A stretch of 64,000 nt of DNA from Rhodoferax sp. (GTDB taxonomy: Bacteria; Pseudomonadota; Gammaproteobacteria; Burkholderiales; Burkholderiaceae_C), in assembly GCA_003133245.1 (NCBI GenBank), contig PKWM01000029.1:1-64000 (forward strand). The letters run 5' to 3'. The translations under genes were made by a program, and so were the position numbers. Positions 6,845-17,375 of the stretch are shown one piece after another. The notes under the pieces were generated by a model. The model was given only the letters and a program-made list of their open reading frames with translations. It had not been told where the DNA came from and searched no databases. Numbering within the stretch: position 1 is the stretch's first letter; each line of letters starts with the position of its first letter.

Positions 6845-8107
6845 ATGAGCCTGTCCATCATTCCCCCCAGCGCGCCGCCTGTTGCCGCACCCTTGACCGT
6901 GCTACAGCGCCTCAAAGCTTTGTTCAGAGGGCTGTCGCAGTTTCCGTGGCAGAACACCGCGCACACCCTGAAGGAACGTTTTCGGGAAGACCATTTGGGC
7001 TTGACTGCCAGTAGCCTGACTTTCACGACCACCATGGCTTTGGTACCCTTGATTACGGTGGTGCTGGCAGTGTTCACGGCGTTCCCGATGTTTGCCAGGT
7101 TCCAGGACGTCTTGCAGAAGTGGCTGATCGAGAGCCTGATCCCCAACAACATCGCGCGTCAGGTGCTGGGTTACCTGACCCAGTTTGCCGGCCAGGCCAA
7201 CAAATTGGGGGTGGCGGGCGTGGCCCTCTTGTTCGTCACTGCGCTGGCGCTGGTTTTGACGATCGATCACACGCTCAATGGCATCTGGCGGGTGCGCACA
7301 CCCCGTCCTCTGGGGCAGCGGGTGTTGGTCTATTGGGCCGCACTGACATTGGGGCCGCTGTTGCTGGGTATCAGCCTGAGTATCACGTCGTACGCCATTT
7401 CAGCGTCCAAAGGCGTGGTCGGTGTGTTGCCGGGCGAGGTACAACTGCTGCTCGATGTACTACAGTTTTTTCTGATGGCCTGGGGCTTGGCCGCCCTGTA
7501 TTACTACGTGCCCAATACCCAGGTCAAGTGGGCGCACGCCTGGGTCGGCGGCCTGTTTGTGGCGGCCGGGCTCGAACTGGCCAAGCGCCTGTTGACCTTG
7601 TACCTGAGCAAGGTGCCGACCTATTCATTGGTTTATGGTGCCTTTGCCACGGTGCCGATTCTGTTGCTCTGGATTTACGTAGCTTGGGTGATCGTGTTGT
7701 TAGGAGCCGTGATTGCGGCTTACTTGCCCAGCCTGATCTCGGGGGTGCAGCGCCGCACACAGTCGCAGGGCTTGCAGTTTCAATTGGCACTGGAGGCTTT
7801 GCGCCAGCTCGACGCTGTGCGCAATACCGAGGTCAAAGGCGGGTCGATCACGCAGCTCGCTGCAGTGCTGCAGGTTGACACGCTGCAACTTGAGCCGGTG
7901 CTGGAGGTCTTGTGCGAGCTTGACTGGATTGGCTTGCTCCAGGAAGAAGGTGAGGGTGAAGCGCCGCGCTACGTCTTGCTGGTCAATCCCGATACCATGC
8001 CGCTGGCAGCGCTGCTCGATGCGCTCTTGCTCAAGCAGGAGGACAGCACCCGGAATTTATGGCAGAGCGGGCGTTGGTTGGAACTCAAATTGCGTGATGC
8101 CTTGTGA
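6845..8107 (+). CDS. YihY/BrkB-family inner-membrane protein
   Basis: A 420-residue polytopic membrane protein of the YihY/virulence-factor-BrkB family (formerly annotated ribonuclease BN). A cytoplasmic N-terminus of about 50 residues leads into REDHLGLTASSLTFTTTMALVPLITVVLAVF, the conserved first helix with the Ser/Thr-rich entry. Further helices lie near residues 118-145, 155-185, 200-230, 238-258 and 270-300, including LGVAGVALLFVTALALVLTIDHTLNGIWRV and VPILLLWIYVAWVIVLLGA. The C-terminal 110 residues look like a cytoplasmic winged-helix-like tail. Function in the envelope is not settled. The gene stands alone between the CAP gene and parC. Confidence 0.85.
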   Translation: MSLSIIPPSAPPVAAPLTVLQRLKALFRGLSQFPWQNTAHTLKERFREDHLGLTASSLTFTTTMALVPLITVVLAVFTAFPMFARFQDVLQKWLIESLIPNNIARQVLGYLTQFAGQANKLGVAGVALLFVTALALVLTIDHTLNGIWRVRTPRPLGQRVLVYWAALTLGPLLLGISLSITSYAISASKGVVGVLPGEVQLLLDVLQFFLMAWGLAALYYYVPNTQVKWAHAWVGGLFVAAGLELAKRLLTLYLSKVPTYSLVYGAFATVPILLLWIYVAWVIVLLGAVIAAYLPSLISGVQRRTQSQGLQFQLALEALRQLDAVRNTEVKGGSITQLAAVLQVDTLQLEPVLEVLCELDWIGLLQEEGEGEAPRYVLLVNPDTMPLAALLDALLLKQEDSTRNLWQSGRWLELKLRDAL

Positions 8108-8235
8108 ATGGGCCCGGCGGGGCGAAAAAGGCGCGGTGGGAATGAGGGGGAAAATAAATGCAAATACATAAACTGAAACTTTACAAGACCGACTGCGGTG
8201 GCGCAAAGCGCGCCAACTCTGGTCTCATCTGAACT

Positions 8236-10608
8236 ATGCAACCCACACTCGATTTTTCTCCAACGCCGATCCCGACCGATGGCGATGAAGCCCTCAACCT
8301 TGCCACCTACGCCCAGCGTGCCTACCTTGAATATGCCTTGAGCGTGGTCAAGGGGCGCGCTTTGCCGGATGTCTGTGACGGCCAAAAACCGGTGCAGCGG
8401 CGAATTCTGTATGCCATGCAGCGCATGGGTTTGGGCTTTGGCGGTACCAATGGCAACACCGGTGCCAAACCAGTCAAATGCGCCCGCGTCGTGGGCGATG
8501 TCCTGGGGCGTTTTCACCCGCACGGCGACCAGGCCGCCTACGAGGCGCTGGTGCGCATGGCACAGGATTTTTCCCAGCGCTACCCGCTGATCGACGGTCA
8601 CGGCAATTTTGGCTCACGTGATGGTGACGGTGCCGCTGCCATGCGATACACCGAAGCGCGTCTGGCCAAAATCAGCAGCTTGTTGCTCGATGAAATTGAC
8701 GAAGGCACGGTTGATTTCACACCCAACTACGACGCCTCCACCGAGGAACCGGGGCAACTGCCGGCGCGTTTGCCGTTTGCCTTGCTTAACGGTGCCAGCG
8801 GCATCGCGGTCGGGCTGGCCACTGAAATTCCGAGTCACAATTTACGCGAAGTGGCCGACGCCTGTGTGGCGCTGATCAAATCGCCACAACTGAGCGATGA
8901 CGAGTTGTTCGCCATGATCCCCGGCCCGGACTATCCGGGTGGCGGACAAATCATCAGCAGCACTGGTGAAGTTGCCGAGGCTTACCGCAGTGGCCGCGGC
9001 TCAATCAAATGCCGCGCGCGCTGGAAGATTGAAGAGCTCGCGCGTGGCCAGTGGCAACTGATCATCACGGAGCTGCCGCCCGGTGTCAGCACGCAACGGG
9101 TACTGGAAGAAATTGAAGAATTGAGCAATCCCAAAATCAAGCTTGGCAAGAAAGTGCTTTCACCGGAGCAAAACCAGCTCAAGGCCACGCTGTTGTCAGT
9201 GTTGGATCTGGTGCGTGACGAGTCGAGCAAGGACGCCGCAGTGCGTCTGGTGTGCGAGCCCAAGACCAGCAAAATTGGGCAGCAGGAGTTGATCACCACG
9301 CTGCTGGCGTGCACCAGCCTGGAGACCTCCTCACCGATCAATCTCACCATGGTTGGGCTCGACCGCCGTCCGACGCAAAAGTCCTTGCGCCAGATGCTCA
9401 CGGAGTGGATTGAATTCCGCCAGAAAACAATTGAGCGCCGCTCGCAGCACCGTCTGGCCAAGGTTTTGGATCGCTGCCATATTCTGGAGGGGCGGCAAAT
9501 TGTGTTGCTCAATATTGACGAAGTGATTGCCATCATTCGCCAAGCCGACGAGCCCAAGGCAGCGCTGATGGCGCGCTTCAAGCTGTCCGCCGCTCAAGCT
9601 GAAGACATTTTGGAAATCCGTTTGCGTCAGTTGGCCCGGCTGGAGGCCATCAAAATTGAGCAGGAACTGGCGGCGTTGCGACTGGAGCAAAACAAGCTCG
9701 AAGAAATTCTGGCAAGCCCGCCAGCGCTGCGCCGCCTGATGATCAAGGAGATTGAGCTGGATGCCAAGACCTTTGCCGACCCGCGCCGCACGCTGATTCA
9801 AGCCGAAAAAAAGGTGGTGCTGGAAGTCAAGGTGGTCGATGAACCAGTGACGGTGGTGGTCAGTCAGAAAGGTTGGGTGCGCGCGCAAAAAGGCTGGGCC
9901 AGTGAGCGAACACCTGCCACAACGCCGGTCTACAACTTCAAGGCCGGTGATGCACTCTATGGCGTTTTTGAATGCCGCACTGTTGATGTGTTGCTGGCCT
10001 TTGGCAACAACGGGCGGGTCTATTCAGTGGCAGTCTCCTTATTGCCGGGTGGGCGTGGCGATGGCCAACCGATCACTTCGATGCTCGAACTCGAATCGGG
10101 TACGCAACTGCTGTATTACTTTGCCGGTCCGGCCAGCGCCACGCTGCTGCTGAGCAGCTCGGGTGGTTATGGATTTATCGCTAGCGTTGATGACATGACG
10201 TCTCGCCTCAAAGCGGGCAAAGCATTTGTTACCTGCAATGAGGGGGAGGTTTTGTGTCAACCCTCGCCGGTAGCGGGTGGCTCGGGGGCGCAGTCTTGCA
10301 AGAGCGCCACCCACGTCGCCTGTGCCTCTGTCGGCGGACGCATTTTGACATTTGAAATTGCCGAGCTGAATACGATGAGCAACGGTGGCCGGGGCTTGAA
10401 GCTGCTTGATCTGGAAGACAAGGACAGCCTGGCTGGCGCTTGCGCTTACACCCGTAGTGTCAAAATCGAAGGGATTGGTCGGGGTGGCAAAGCACGCGAC
10501 GAAACGCTGGAGATTCGCAGCCTCAACAACGCCAGAGCGGCACGCGCACGCAAAGGAAAGGCGGCTGATCTGGGCTTTAAACCGACGACGATCACGCGTG
10601 TTGAATAG
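8236..10608 (+). CDS. parC: DNA topoisomerase IV subunit A
   Basis: DNA-breaking subunit of topoisomerase IV, which decatenates daughter chromosomes with ParE. The 790-residue length and the N-terminal breakage-reunion domain identify it: [28 protein letters not shown] (about 35-62), the helix-turn-helix segment [16 protein letters not shown], and the catalytic tyrosine Y138 in [10 protein letters not shown] long coiled tower ([32 protein letters not shown]) follows, then a C-terminal beta-pinwheel degenerate domain. The pinwheel lacks a clear GyrA box, and [23 protein letters not shown] is ParC-like rather than GyrA-like. parE is not in this window. Confidence 0.93.
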   Translation: MQPTLDFSPTPIPTDGDEALNLATYAQRAYLEYALSVVKGRALPDVCDGQKPVQRRILYAMQRMGLGFGGTNGNTGAKPVKCARVVGDVLGRFHPHGDQAAYEALVRMAQDFSQRYPLIDGHGNFGSRDGDGAAAMRYTEARLAKISSLLLDEIDEGTVDFTPNYDASTEEPGQLPARLPFALLNGASGIAVGLATEIPSHNLREVADACVALIKSPQLSDDELFAMIPGPDYPGGGQIISSTGEVAEAYRSGRGSIKCRARWKIEELARGQWQLIITELPPGVSTQRVLEEIEELSNPKIKLGKKVLSPEQNQLKATLLSVLDLVRDESSKDAAVRLVCEPKTSKIGQQELITTLLACTSLETSSPINLTMVGLDRRPTQKSLRQMLTEWIEFRQKTIERRSQHRLAKVLDRCHILEGRQIVLLNIDEVIAIIRQADEPKAALMARFKLSAAQAEDILEIRLRQLARLEAIKIEQELAALRLEQNKLEEILASPPALRRLMIKEIELDAKTFADPRRTLIQAEKKVVLEVKVVDEPVTVVVSQKGWVRAQKGWASERTPATTPVYNFKAGDALYGVFECRTVDVLLAFGNNGRVYSVAVSLLPGGRGDGQPITSMLELESGTQLLYYFAGPASATLLLSSSGGYGFIASVDDMTSRLKAGKAFVTCNEGEVLCQPSPVAGGSGAQSCKSATHVACASVGGRILTFEIAELNTMSNGGRGLKLLDLEDKDSLAGACAYTRSVKIEGIGRGGKARDETLEIRSLNNARAARARKGKAADLGFKPTTITRVE

Positions 10609-10683
10609 GGCGCTGCGCGCGATGTTTGAAACCGTTTTCAGTGGCCTGCTAAAGTCCAAGGGTGTCTCTTTCAAGGAACTCTT

Positions 10684-11130
10684 ATGAAAATTCTTGTGCT
10701 GCACGGCATCAACCTCAACATGTTTGGCCAGCGCGAGCCCAAGCAATACGGCACCATCACGCTAGCCGAGATCAACGCCCGTCTGGCGCTGCTGGGCCAG
10801 GAGTTGGGTGTGCAAGTGGAAAACTACCAGACCAACAGTGAAGGTGAGATGTGCGAGCGTATCCATCAGGGTCACACCGAAGCGGTCGATGCAGTGCTGA
10901 TCAACGCCGGTGCCTGGACGCATTACAGCTACGGCATTCGTGATGCGCTGGCGATGTTGACCTGCCCGATTGTTGAGTTGCATATGTCCAACATTCACGC
11001 GCGTGAAGAATTCCGTCGCGTTTCAGTGTTTGGCGCGGTGGTGATGGGGCAGATTAGCGGCTTTGGTGTGGACAGCTATCTGCTGGCACTGCGTGCTGCT
11101 GTTTCTGCTGCGCAGGCGGCTAACAAATGA
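10684..11130 (+). CDS. aroQ: Type II 3-dehydroquinate dehydratase
   Basis: Dehydrates 3-dehydroquinate to 3-dehydroshikimate in the shikimate pathway. The 148 residues match the small dodecameric class II enzyme. Visible signatures are LHGINLNMFGQREPKQYG at the N-terminus, with the catalytic tyrosine in KQYG, the INAGAWTHYS loop and ELHMSNIHAREEFR with the catalytic histidine, then the conserved GFGVDSYLLAL end. The usual LHGPN is LHGIN here, a small departure. The ATG at 10684 follows an AAGGA ribosome site. Confidence 0.93.
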   Translation: MKILVLHGINLNMFGQREPKQYGTITLAEINARLALLGQELGVQVENYQTNSEGEMCERIHQGHTEAVDAVLINAGAWTHYSYGIRDALAMLTCPIVELHMSNIHAREEFRRVSVFGAVVMGQISGFGVDSYLLALRAAVSAAQAANK

Positions 11131-11184
11131 AGCATGCTTGCGCGCAACGATATAGTGTGGTCATTGTTTTAAAGGAGATCGTTT

Positions 11185-11904
11185 GTGAACAAAATTTACC
11201 CTAGCGCCGCCGAGGCGTTGGCGGGCATTGTCAAAGACGGCCAGTTGCTGGCGGTTGGCGGCTTTGGCTTGTGCGGCATTCCCGAGGCGCTGATTGACGC
11301 ACTGTGCGCCAGTGGCGTCAAAGACCTGACGGTCATTTCCAACAACGCTGGCGTGGACGGCTTTGGCCTGGGCAAGTTGCTCGACACCCGCCAGATCAAA
11401 AAAATGATCTCCAGCTATGTTGGCGAAAACAAAGAGTTTGAACGTCAATTCCTCTCTGGTGAGTTGCAACTTGAATTTACGCCGCAGGGCACGTTGGCGG
11501 AGAAATTGCGCGCCGGTGGCGCTGGCATCCCGGCGTTTTATGTCCGCACCGGTGTTGGAACCTTGATCGCCGAAGGCAAGGAAACGCGTGAGTTTGATGG
11601 TCAGGTTTACGTGATGGAGCGTGCCCTGGTGCCCGAGGTCTCGCTGGTCAAGGCCTGGAAAGCCGACAAGAGTGGTAATTTGATTTTCCGGCGCACCGCG
11701 CGCAACTTCAACCCGGCGGTGGCGATGGCCGGCAAGATCACGGTAGTGGAGGTCGAAGAGATTGTGGAAACCGGCAGCATTGACCCTGATGCGGTGCATT
11801 TGCCCGGCATTTACGTGCACCGGATTGTGCTCAATGCGCATCCTGAAAAACGCATTGAGCAAAGAACCCTGACCCCCACCGTTGCCAAAAAAGAAGGAGC
11901 TTGA
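11185..11904 (+). CDS. scoA: 3-oxoacid CoA-transferase subunit A
   Basis: Alpha subunit of succinyl-CoA:3-ketoacid CoA-transferase, which activates acetoacetate and feeds ketone bodies into acetyl-CoA metabolism. The 239-residue protein has the SCOT-type N-terminus with the [10 protein letters not shown] glycine-rich loop (about 25-34), then [17 protein letters not shown] and the [17 protein letters not shown] stretch typical of the class I family. GTG at 11185 is chosen because AAAGGAG lies 7 bases upstream. scoB begins 2 bases after the stop, so the two subunits are made together in equal amounts. Confidence 0.92.
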   Translation: MNKIYPSAAEALAGIVKDGQLLAVGGFGLCGIPEALIDALCASGVKDLTVISNNAGVDGFGLGKLLDTRQIKKMISSYVGENKEFERQFLSGELQLEFTPQGTLAEKLRAGGAGIPAFYVRTGVGTLIAEGKETREFDGQVYVMERALVPEVSLVKAWKADKSGNLIFRRTARNFNPAVAMAGKITVVEVEEIVETGSIDPDAVHLPGIYVHRIVLNAHPEKRIEQRTLTPTVAKKEGA

Positions 11905-11906
11905 TC

Positions 11907-12545
11907 ATGGCTTGGACTCGCGAACAAATGGCAGCCAAAGCGGCTGAGGAATTGCAGGACGGCTTTTATGTCAACCTGGGGATCGGCTTGCCGACGCTGG
12001 TGGCTAATTTTGTCAACCCGGCGATCGAGGTCTGGCTGCAAAGTGAAAACGGCATGCTTGGTATTGGGCCGTTCCCGACTGAAGAGCAGGTCGATGCCGA
12101 CCTGATCAATGCCGGCAAGCAGACCGTTACGACCATTCCAGGCTCGAGCATTTTTGGCAGCCATGACAGCTTTGCCATGATACGTGGTGGCAAAATCAAC
12201 CTGAGTATTTTGGGCGCCATGCAGGTCAGTGAAAAAGGCGACTTGGCCAACTGGATGATTCCCGGCAAGATGGTCAAGGGCATGGGCGGGGCCATGGACC
12301 TGGTTGGCGGCGTCAAGCGTGTGGTGGTGTTGATGGAGCACGTTGCCAAGAAAAAAGACGGCACGATTGACTTGAAGATACTGCCAAACTGCACCTTGCC
12401 GCTGACTGGCGTGGGCGTGGTCAATCGCATCATTACCGACTTGGCTGTGCTTGACGTTACGCCGCAAGGCCTCAAGGTGGTTGAGATGGCGCCGGGCGTG
12501 ACGCGTGAAGAATTGCAAGCCAAGACTGGCGCGGCGCTGCATTAA
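11907..12545 (+). CDS. scoB: 3-oxoacid CoA-transferase subunit B
   Basis: Beta subunit carrying the catalytic glutamate of the CoA-transferase. It shows [28 protein letters not shown] at the N-terminus and then the active-site motif [10 protein letters not shown], with E47 as the residue that forms the enzyme-CoA thioester in the family. The distal [32 protein letters not shown] is also diagnostic. The ATG at 11907 is preferred over the in-frame TTG at 11901 because AAGGAG sits 7 bases upstream. The gene ends 4 bases from the end of the converging lpxH, with no visible terminator between them. Confidence 0.92.
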   Translation: MAWTREQMAAKAAEELQDGFYVNLGIGLPTLVANFVNPAIEVWLQSENGMLGIGPFPTEEQVDADLINAGKQTVTTIPGSSIFGSHDSFAMIRGGKINLSILGAMQVSEKGDLANWMIPGKMVKGMGGAMDLVGGVKRVVVLMEHVAKKKDGTIDLKILPNCTLPLTGVGVVNRIITDLAVLDVTPQGLKVVEMAPGVTREELQAKTGAALH

Positions 12546-12549
12546 GGGA

Positions 12550-13368
12550 TCACACCACCGACAAGCGTCGCAGGGTGCAGCCTTGGGTTGGGCCATCTGA
12601 AGTGGCGCTTAAGCGCAAAACCTCAGCCCGTGGCGGCGTCGCGGCAGCATCCCAATCACTTAGGACGATGCGACGCAGACCTTCTGCCAACTTGTGCTCG
12701 CCTGGATGATGCGTGTGGCCGTGGATCAGCGTGCTGGCTTGGGCAGTGTGCAACCAGTCGCAACTTGCCTGGGAATCAAGATCAATCCAGGCCGTGCTGG
12801 CGTATTTGTGTGCTTCGCTTTGCTGGCGCAAGGCCAGGGCGTTTTGCTGGCGTTGCTCCAGGGGCTGCGCCAGAAAGTCATGTTGCCAGTTGCTGCTGCG
12901 AACTTGGGAGCGAAACTGCAGGTAGTCGGTGTCAGCCAGGCACAAGGCATCTCCGTGTGAGAGCAGCCAACGTTGACCAGCGAAGTCCAGCACCGTAGGG
13001 TCGTGCAGCAGGGTCAGGCCAGCGGCCTTGGAAAATTCCGCTCCAATCAGAAAATCCCGGTTGCCATGCAGGAAGAAAATCGGAAAACGCAGCGTGGCCG
13101 CCTTGAGAATTTGCGCGCACTCGTACTCGAAGCTGGGTGGGATCGTAGCGTTGATCACGTCGTCACCGACCCATACGTCAAATAAATCGCCCAGGATAAA
13201 CAGGGCGTCAGCCGGCGTGTCTTGCAAGTAGTTCTGCCAGGCTGAAAAAGTGGCAGTTGCCTTGGCGTGAAGATGCAGGTCAGAAATGAAATCGATCTGA
13301 TGCCAATGGGCAGCGGCTTGCAGCACCGGCCAGAGCGGAGGTGTGCTGGACAACGCTGCCCTGTTCAC
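12550..13368 (-). CDS. lpxH: UDP-2,3-diacylglucosamine diphosphatase
   Basis: Hydrolyses UDP-2,3-diacylglucosamine to lipid X and UMP, the fourth step of lipid A synthesis, at the inner-membrane surface. The metallophosphoesterase ligands are visible in order: DLHL (about residues 29-32), GDLFDVWVGDD, GNRDFLIG, HGDALC and HGHTHHP. The preferred start is GTG 13368, one base beyond the ppiB stop (TAACGTG). An in-frame codon further up (13392) lies inside ppiB. About 25 residues precede the first metal motif, slightly longer than in E. coli. The three upstream genes on this strand could share a transcript. Confidence 0.9.
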   Translation of the reverse strand: MNRAALSSTPPLWPVLQAAAHWHQIDFISDLHLHAKATATFSAWQNYLQDTPADALFILGDLFDVWVGDDVINATIPPSFEYECAQILKAATLRFPIFFLHGNRDFLIGAEFSKAAGLTLLHDPTVLDFAGQRWLLSHGDALCLADTDYLQFRSQVRSSNWQHDFLAQPLEQRQQNALALRQQSEAHKYASTAWIDLDSQASCDWLHTAQASTLIHGHTHHPGEHKLAEGLRRIVLSDWDAAATPPRAEVLRLSATSDGPTQGCTLRRLSVV

Positions 13369-13369
13369 G

Positions 13370-13876
13370 TTAAAGCGCCACGGCCTTTTCAATCACCACA
13401 TCTTGCACTGGCACGTCATCGTGATAGCCTTTGCGGGTAGTTTTGACGGCCTTGATTTTGTCCACCACGTCAGTGCCATCCACCACTTTGCCAAACACCG
13501 CGTAGCCCCAGCCCTGCGCCGAGATGGCGGTGTGATTCAAAAAACTGTTGTCTGCCACGTTGATAAAAAACTGGGCTGTGGCCGAGTGCGGATCCCCGGT
13601 GCGCGCCATGGCTACCGTGTAGTTGAGATTTTTCAGACCATTGTTGGCTTCGTTGTTGATCGGCTGGTCGCCTTTCTTTTCTTTCATGCCAGGCTCCATA
13701 CCGCCGCCTTGCACCATGAAGCCGGGGATAACGCGATGAAAGATGGTGTTGTTGTAATGACCCTTGTTCACGTAGCTCAAAAAATTGTCCACCGTTTTGG
13801 GGGCTTTTTCAGAGTCAAGCTCAAGCGTGATGACGCCATAGTTGGCAATGTGGAGTTCGACTTGTGGGTTGCTCAT
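13370..13876 (-). CDS. ppiB: Cytoplasmic cyclophilin-type peptidyl-prolyl isomerase
   Basis: Catalyses cis-trans isomerisation of proline peptide bonds in the cytoplasm. The 168-residue protein has no signal peptide. It shows the cyclophilin core: [14 protein letters not shown] with the catalytic arginine (about 48-61), [17 protein letters not shown], and the [17 protein letters not shown] end. It begins 3 bases after the stop of the periplasmic homologue on the same strand and almost touches lpxH downstream. The two cyclophilins are related in sequence but differ in targeting. Confidence 0.92.
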   Translation of the reverse strand: MSNPQVELHIANYGVITLELDSEKAPKTVDNFLSYVNKGHYNNTIFHRVIPGFMVQGGGMEPGMKEKKGDQPINNEANNGLKNLNYTVAMARTGDPHSATAQFFINVADNSFLNHTAISAQGWGYAVFGKVVDGTDVVDKIKAVKTTRKGYHDDVPVQDVVIEKAVAL

Positions 13877-13879
13877 AAT

Positions 13880-14470
13880 TTATTTCACCAGGGTTGCAGA
13901 GTTGATAAGAATGGGGGTCTTTGGAACATCGGACGGGAAGGGGCCAGCGGCACCGGTGGCTGCGAGCTTGATTTTTTCGATCACATCCATGCCCGAGGTA
14001 ACTTTGCCAAACACCGCGTAGCCATGACCGTCGGGCTCGGGCGCATTGAGTCGCACGTTGTCTTTGACGTTGATGAAAAACTGCGCCGTGGCAGAGTTGG
14101 GGTCGCTGGTGCGGGCCATGGCAATCGTGCCGAGATTGTTCTTCAGGCCATTATTGGCTTCCAGCGGGATCGGCGCACGCGTTTTTTTCTCGGCGTATTT
14201 GGCGTCGTAACCACCACCCTGGATCATGAAGTTGTTAATCACGCGGTGAAAGATGGTGCCATCGTAGTGTTTGTCTTTGACATACTGCAAAAAATTTGCC
14301 ACTGTCTTGGGTGACTTGTCGGGATAAACCTCCACCACAAAGTCGCCCGCCGTGGTGGCAAATTTGACCTTTGGTGCGTCTTGTGCCAGTGCATTTTGTG
14401 CAGCATAAAACACAACTCCGACGGCAATACCGAAAGCGACCAGCGCGGTAGAAACATTTCTAAATTTCAT
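13880..14470 (-). CDS. ppiA: Periplasmic cyclophilin-type peptidyl-prolyl isomerase
   Basis: The exported partner of the downstream PpiB. The ATG at 14470 is preceded by AAGGAG. Residues 1-29 form a signal peptide ending NALA before QDAPK. The mature cyclophilin domain has [35 protein letters not shown] and [18 protein letters not shown], so the catalytic arginine and the proline-pocket residues are intact. It folds proline-containing envelope proteins. Its position between a TPR periplasmic protein and ppiB suggests one transcript for envelope folding factors. Confidence 0.9.
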   Translation of the reverse strand: MKFRNVSTALVAFGIAVGVVFYAAQNALAQDAPKVKFATTAGDFVVEVYPDKSPKTVANFLQYVKDKHYDGTIFHRVINNFMIQGGGYDAKYAEKKTRAPIPLEANNGLKNNLGTIAMARTSDPNSATAQFFINVKDNVRLNAPEPDGHGYAVFGKVTSGMDVIEKIKLAATGAAGPFPSDVPKTPILINSATLVK

Positions 14471-14497
14471 CAAATAACTCCTTCAAAAAATATTTTC

Positions 14498-15091
14498 TCA
14501 AGGTGCTCTCACGGCGCTTGCTGGCGTCTTTGGTGTGGGAGGGCAAATGGTGGGATGCGTCCCTTTGTTGCCAGGACTGAGCAATTCGTGAATCAGCGCC
14601 AGCTTGGGCGGCACCGCAGTGTTGGCACCGTCGAACTGCAGGGCTTTGTTATAGGCCTGGCTGGCGAGTTGGACATAAACGTCGCCCAGATTTTCATATG
14701 CTGTGGCGTAGCTGGGGTTGGTGCGGATGGCCGTCTCGAGGGCAGCGAGTGCTTTGTCAAACTGATTCTGCCCGGCGTAGAGCACTGCCAGGTTGTTGTA
14801 GGGCTCGGGCAGTTCGGGGTAGTCTTCGGTGAGTTGGGTAAAGGTATTGATGGCATCAGACGTTTTTCCTGAATAGCCTTGAGACACGCCTTTGAGAAAA
14901 CGCATTTGTGGGTCGCGTGGCTTGGCGGTAAGAAAGCTGTCGGCTTTTACCAGTGCTTCATTGAACTTGCCTGCTCGCAACAATTGGCTGACATTGCTGT
15001 AATCGTCAGCGTAAGCCAGCGAAGTGATAAAAGCGACGCCGAGTGTGAGTATTCGAAGGGCGGTGAAAATAGCGCGGCGCATGGTCTTCAT
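14498..15091 (-). CDS. Exported tetratricopeptide-repeat protein
   Basis: A 197-residue TPR protein probably in the periplasm. The ATG at 15091 gives MKTMRRAIF and a signal peptide ending around residue 28 (LAYA before DDYSN). About four TPR-like helix pairs follow: SQLLRAGKFNEALVKADSFL, AINTFTQLTEDYPELPEPYNNLAVLYAGQ, DKALAALETAIRTNPSYATAYENLGDVYV and AYNKALQFDGAN. A Pro/Thr-rich tail ends the protein. TPRs mediate protein contacts; no partner is evident. The gene is 27 bases upstream of ppiA on the same strand and divergent from cysS. Confidence 0.8.
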   Translation of the reverse strand: MKTMRRAIFTALRILTLGVAFITSLAYADDYSNVSQLLRAGKFNEALVKADSFLTAKPRDPQMRFLKGVSQGYSGKTSDAINTFTQLTEDYPELPEPYNNLAVLYAGQNQFDKALAALETAIRTNPSYATAYENLGDVYVQLASQAYNKALQFDGANTAVPPKLALIHELLSPGNKGTHPTICPPTPKTPASAVRAP

Positions 15092-15261
15092 GGCGACTTT
15101 GTGTTCCGGTTGGGTAAATGCCTGGCACAAGAGCGTGGCCGACAGAGCTTTATACTGCTGTGAATTGTAGCTTAGGGGGTGCTTCTCAGTGCCGTCATAA
15201 TTACCACCCCAGGAGCCGCTGTTGCCATGTTCCTGGCCTGACCGAGTCGTTGAATAGATCC

Positions 15262-16638
15262 ATGAGTTTGCGCATATACAACACGCTGTCGCGTGCCCTG
15301 GAACCCTTGATGCCGCTGGAGCCGGGCCATGTTCGGATGTACGTCTGCGGCATGACCGTCTATGACCTTTGTCACCTGGGCCACGCTCGTGCCATGGTCG
15401 CTTTTGATGTCGTGCAGCGCTGGCTCAAAGCCAGTGGTTTGCGCGTCACCTATGTGCGCAATGTCACCGACATTGACGACAAAATCATCAAACGCGCGCT
15501 GGAAAATCATGAGTCGATCCGCGCGCTCACTGATCGCATGGTGGAGGCATTGCACCAGGACGCCGATGCCTTGGGCATTGAGCGCCCCACCTATGAGCCA
15601 CGCGCCACCGAGTTTGTGCCACAGATGGTGAACCTGATTGAACGTTTGACGCACAAGGGTCTAGCCTATCAATCTGCCAACGGCGACGTTAATTTTGCCG
15701 TTCGCAAGTTCCCCGGTTACGGCAAACTCAGCGGCAAGTCGCTCGACGAGTTGCGCGCTGGCGAGCGGGTGGCAGTCAGCGATGGCAAAGATGATCCGCT
15801 GGACTTTGTACTCTGGAAAACCGCCAAACCGACTGAACCAGAGGATGCCAAGTGGGACAGTGTTTACGGCCAGGGGCGCCCTGGCTGGCACATTGAGTGT
15901 TCGGCCATGTGTGGGCAAATCCTGGGTCAGACGGTCGATATTCATGGTGGCGGCGCCGATTTGCAATTTCCGCATCATGAGAACGAAATCGCCCAGAGCG
16001 AGGGCGCCAGCGGTAAACCCCTGGCCAGCCTGTGGATGCACAACGGTTTCGTGACGCGTGACAACGAGAAAATGTCCAAGAGCCTGGGCAACTTCTTCAC
16101 CATCCGCGACATACTAGCGCGCTTTGATGCCGAGACCACACGCTTCTTTATTGTTCGGGCCCATTACCGCAGTGCCTTGAACCACAGCGATGTGCATTTG
16201 CTCGATGCGCATAATTCACTCAAGCGCCTCTATACGGCGCTCGATCTGGTAAGGCCTGCGCCCATCAGTATCGATTGGAGCGAGCCCTTTGCCGCGCGCT
16301 TCAAGGAGGCGATGGACGAAGATTTCGGTACGCCCGAGGCGGTGGCGGTGCTGTTTGATCTGGCCTCTGAAGTTAACAAGACGCATTCACCTGAATTGGC
16401 GGGTCTGCTCAAGGCCTTGGGTGGCTGCCTGGGGCTGCTGCAAAACGATCCCAAGGTGTTTTTGCAAGCCGGTGTTACGATTGACGAGGCGATGATCGCC
16501 AGCTTGATCGCACAGCGTGCAGCGGCCAAAACGGCGAAAGATTTTGCGGCGGCAGATCGGATTCGCCAGCAGTTGCTAAGCCAGGGCATTGCTCTGAAGG
16601 ACTCGGCCAGCGGCACCTCCTGGGAGGCAGTAGCATGA
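15262..16638 (+). CDS. cysS: Cysteinyl-tRNA synthetase
   Basis: Charges tRNA-Cys. The 458-residue class I synthetase begins at ATG 15262 ([15 protein letters not shown]); a longer in-frame stretch upstream has no family content. Visible features are the zinc and active-site motif [19 protein letters not shown], with HLGH as the HIGH box, the zinc ligands around [23 protein letters not shown], and [12 protein letters not shown] as the KMSKS loop. A leader of about 100 bases with a possible TATACT -10 element at 15151-15156 separates it from the divergent TPR gene. Confidence 0.95.
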   Translation: MSLRIYNTLSRALEPLMPLEPGHVRMYVCGMTVYDLCHLGHARAMVAFDVVQRWLKASGLRVTYVRNVTDIDDKIIKRALENHESIRALTDRMVEALHQDADALGIERPTYEPRATEFVPQMVNLIERLTHKGLAYQSANGDVNFAVRKFPGYGKLSGKSLDELRAGERVAVSDGKDDPLDFVLWKTAKPTEPEDAKWDSVYGQGRPGWHIECSAMCGQILGQTVDIHGGGADLQFPHHENEIAQSEGASGKPLASLWMHNGFVTRDNEKMSKSLGNFFTIRDILARFDAETTRFFIVRAHYRSALNHSDVHLLDAHNSLKRLYTALDLVRPAPISIDWSEPFAARFKEAMDEDFGTPEAVAVLFDLASEVNKTHSPELAGLLKALGGCLGLLQNDPKVFLQAGVTIDEAMIASLIAQRAAAKTAKDFAAADRIRQQLLSQGIALKDSASGTSWEAVA

Positions 16639-16683
16639 TTTTCCCAGCCCTCATTTTGGCGAGCAACATTCGAAAGCGAAGTC

Positions 16684-17334
16684 ATGGTGGTTACTGAAAA
16701 GAGTGCAGCTGTGGTTGAATTGCCGCCCTATTGGGAAGAGGCGTGCAAACACCTGATGAAAAAAGATCGGGTGATGAAGCGTTTAATTCCCAAGTTTGGC
16801 GATGCCTGTCTGCAAACCCGGGGCGATCCTTTTGTTACCTTGGCGCGCAGCGTCGTTGGACAGCAGATTTCGGTCAAGGCGGCGCAAACCGTGTGGAATC
16901 GTTTTGTGCTTTTGCCCAAAAAAATGACTGCTGCCAATATACTCAAACTCAAGGTGGACGACATGCGTGCCGCCGGTTTGAGTGCCCGCAAGGTCGAGTA
17001 CCTGGTCGATCTGGCCTTGCACTTTGATGCGGGTACCGTGCACCTCAAGGCCTGGGAGGCGATGGATGACGAAGCCATCATCAGTGAGTTGATCGCGATT
17101 CGCGGCATTGGCCGTTGGACCGCCGAGATGTTTTTGATCTTTCATTTGATGCGCCCCAACGTCTTGCCGCTGGACGATGTGGGCTTGCTCAACGGCATCA
17201 GTAAGAGTTATTTTTCAGGCGACGTGGTCAGCCGCAGCGATGCGCGCGAGGTGGCCGCCGCCTGGGCTCCGTATTGCAGCGTGGCAACTTGGTATATTTG
17301 GCGCTCGCTCGATCCGCTGCCGGTGATCTACTAA
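16684..17334 (+). CDS. DNA-3-methyladenine glycosylase (AlkA-like, HhH-GPD)
   Basis: Removes alkylated bases in base-excision repair. The 216-residue protein is the catalytic HhH-GPD core without the N-terminal AlkA extension: DPFVTLARSVVGQQISVKAAQTVWNRF, a helix-hairpin-helix in LIAIRGIGRWTAEMFLIF, and the catalytic aspartate in LPLDDVGLLNG. The end, AAAWAPYCSVATWYIWRSLDP, is typical of the family's C-terminal helix. It lies 45 bases downstream of cysS; its start at ATG 16684 has a weak ribosome site. The exact lesion spectrum cannot be read from sequence. Confidence 0.88.
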   Translation: MVVTEKSAAVVELPPYWEEACKHLMKKDRVMKRLIPKFGDACLQTRGDPFVTLARSVVGQQISVKAAQTVWNRFVLLPKKMTAANILKLKVDDMRAAGLSARKVEYLVDLALHFDAGTVHLKAWEAMDDEAIISELIAIRGIGRWTAEMFLIFHLMRPNVLPLDDVGLLNGISKSYFSGDVVSRSDAREVAAAWAPYCSVATWYIWRSLDPLPVIY

Positions 17335-17375
17335 CTGTCATGGCATCGAAGTAATGCCGAAACATGAAACCGGAC

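Noticed and set aside
8108-8235. Possible small gene between YihY and parC
   Set aside because: The 128 bases have no frame with a ribosome site or conserved content.
12546-12549. Terminator between scoB and lpxH
   Set aside because: Only four bases separate the two converging stops, and no hairpin with a T-run was seen.
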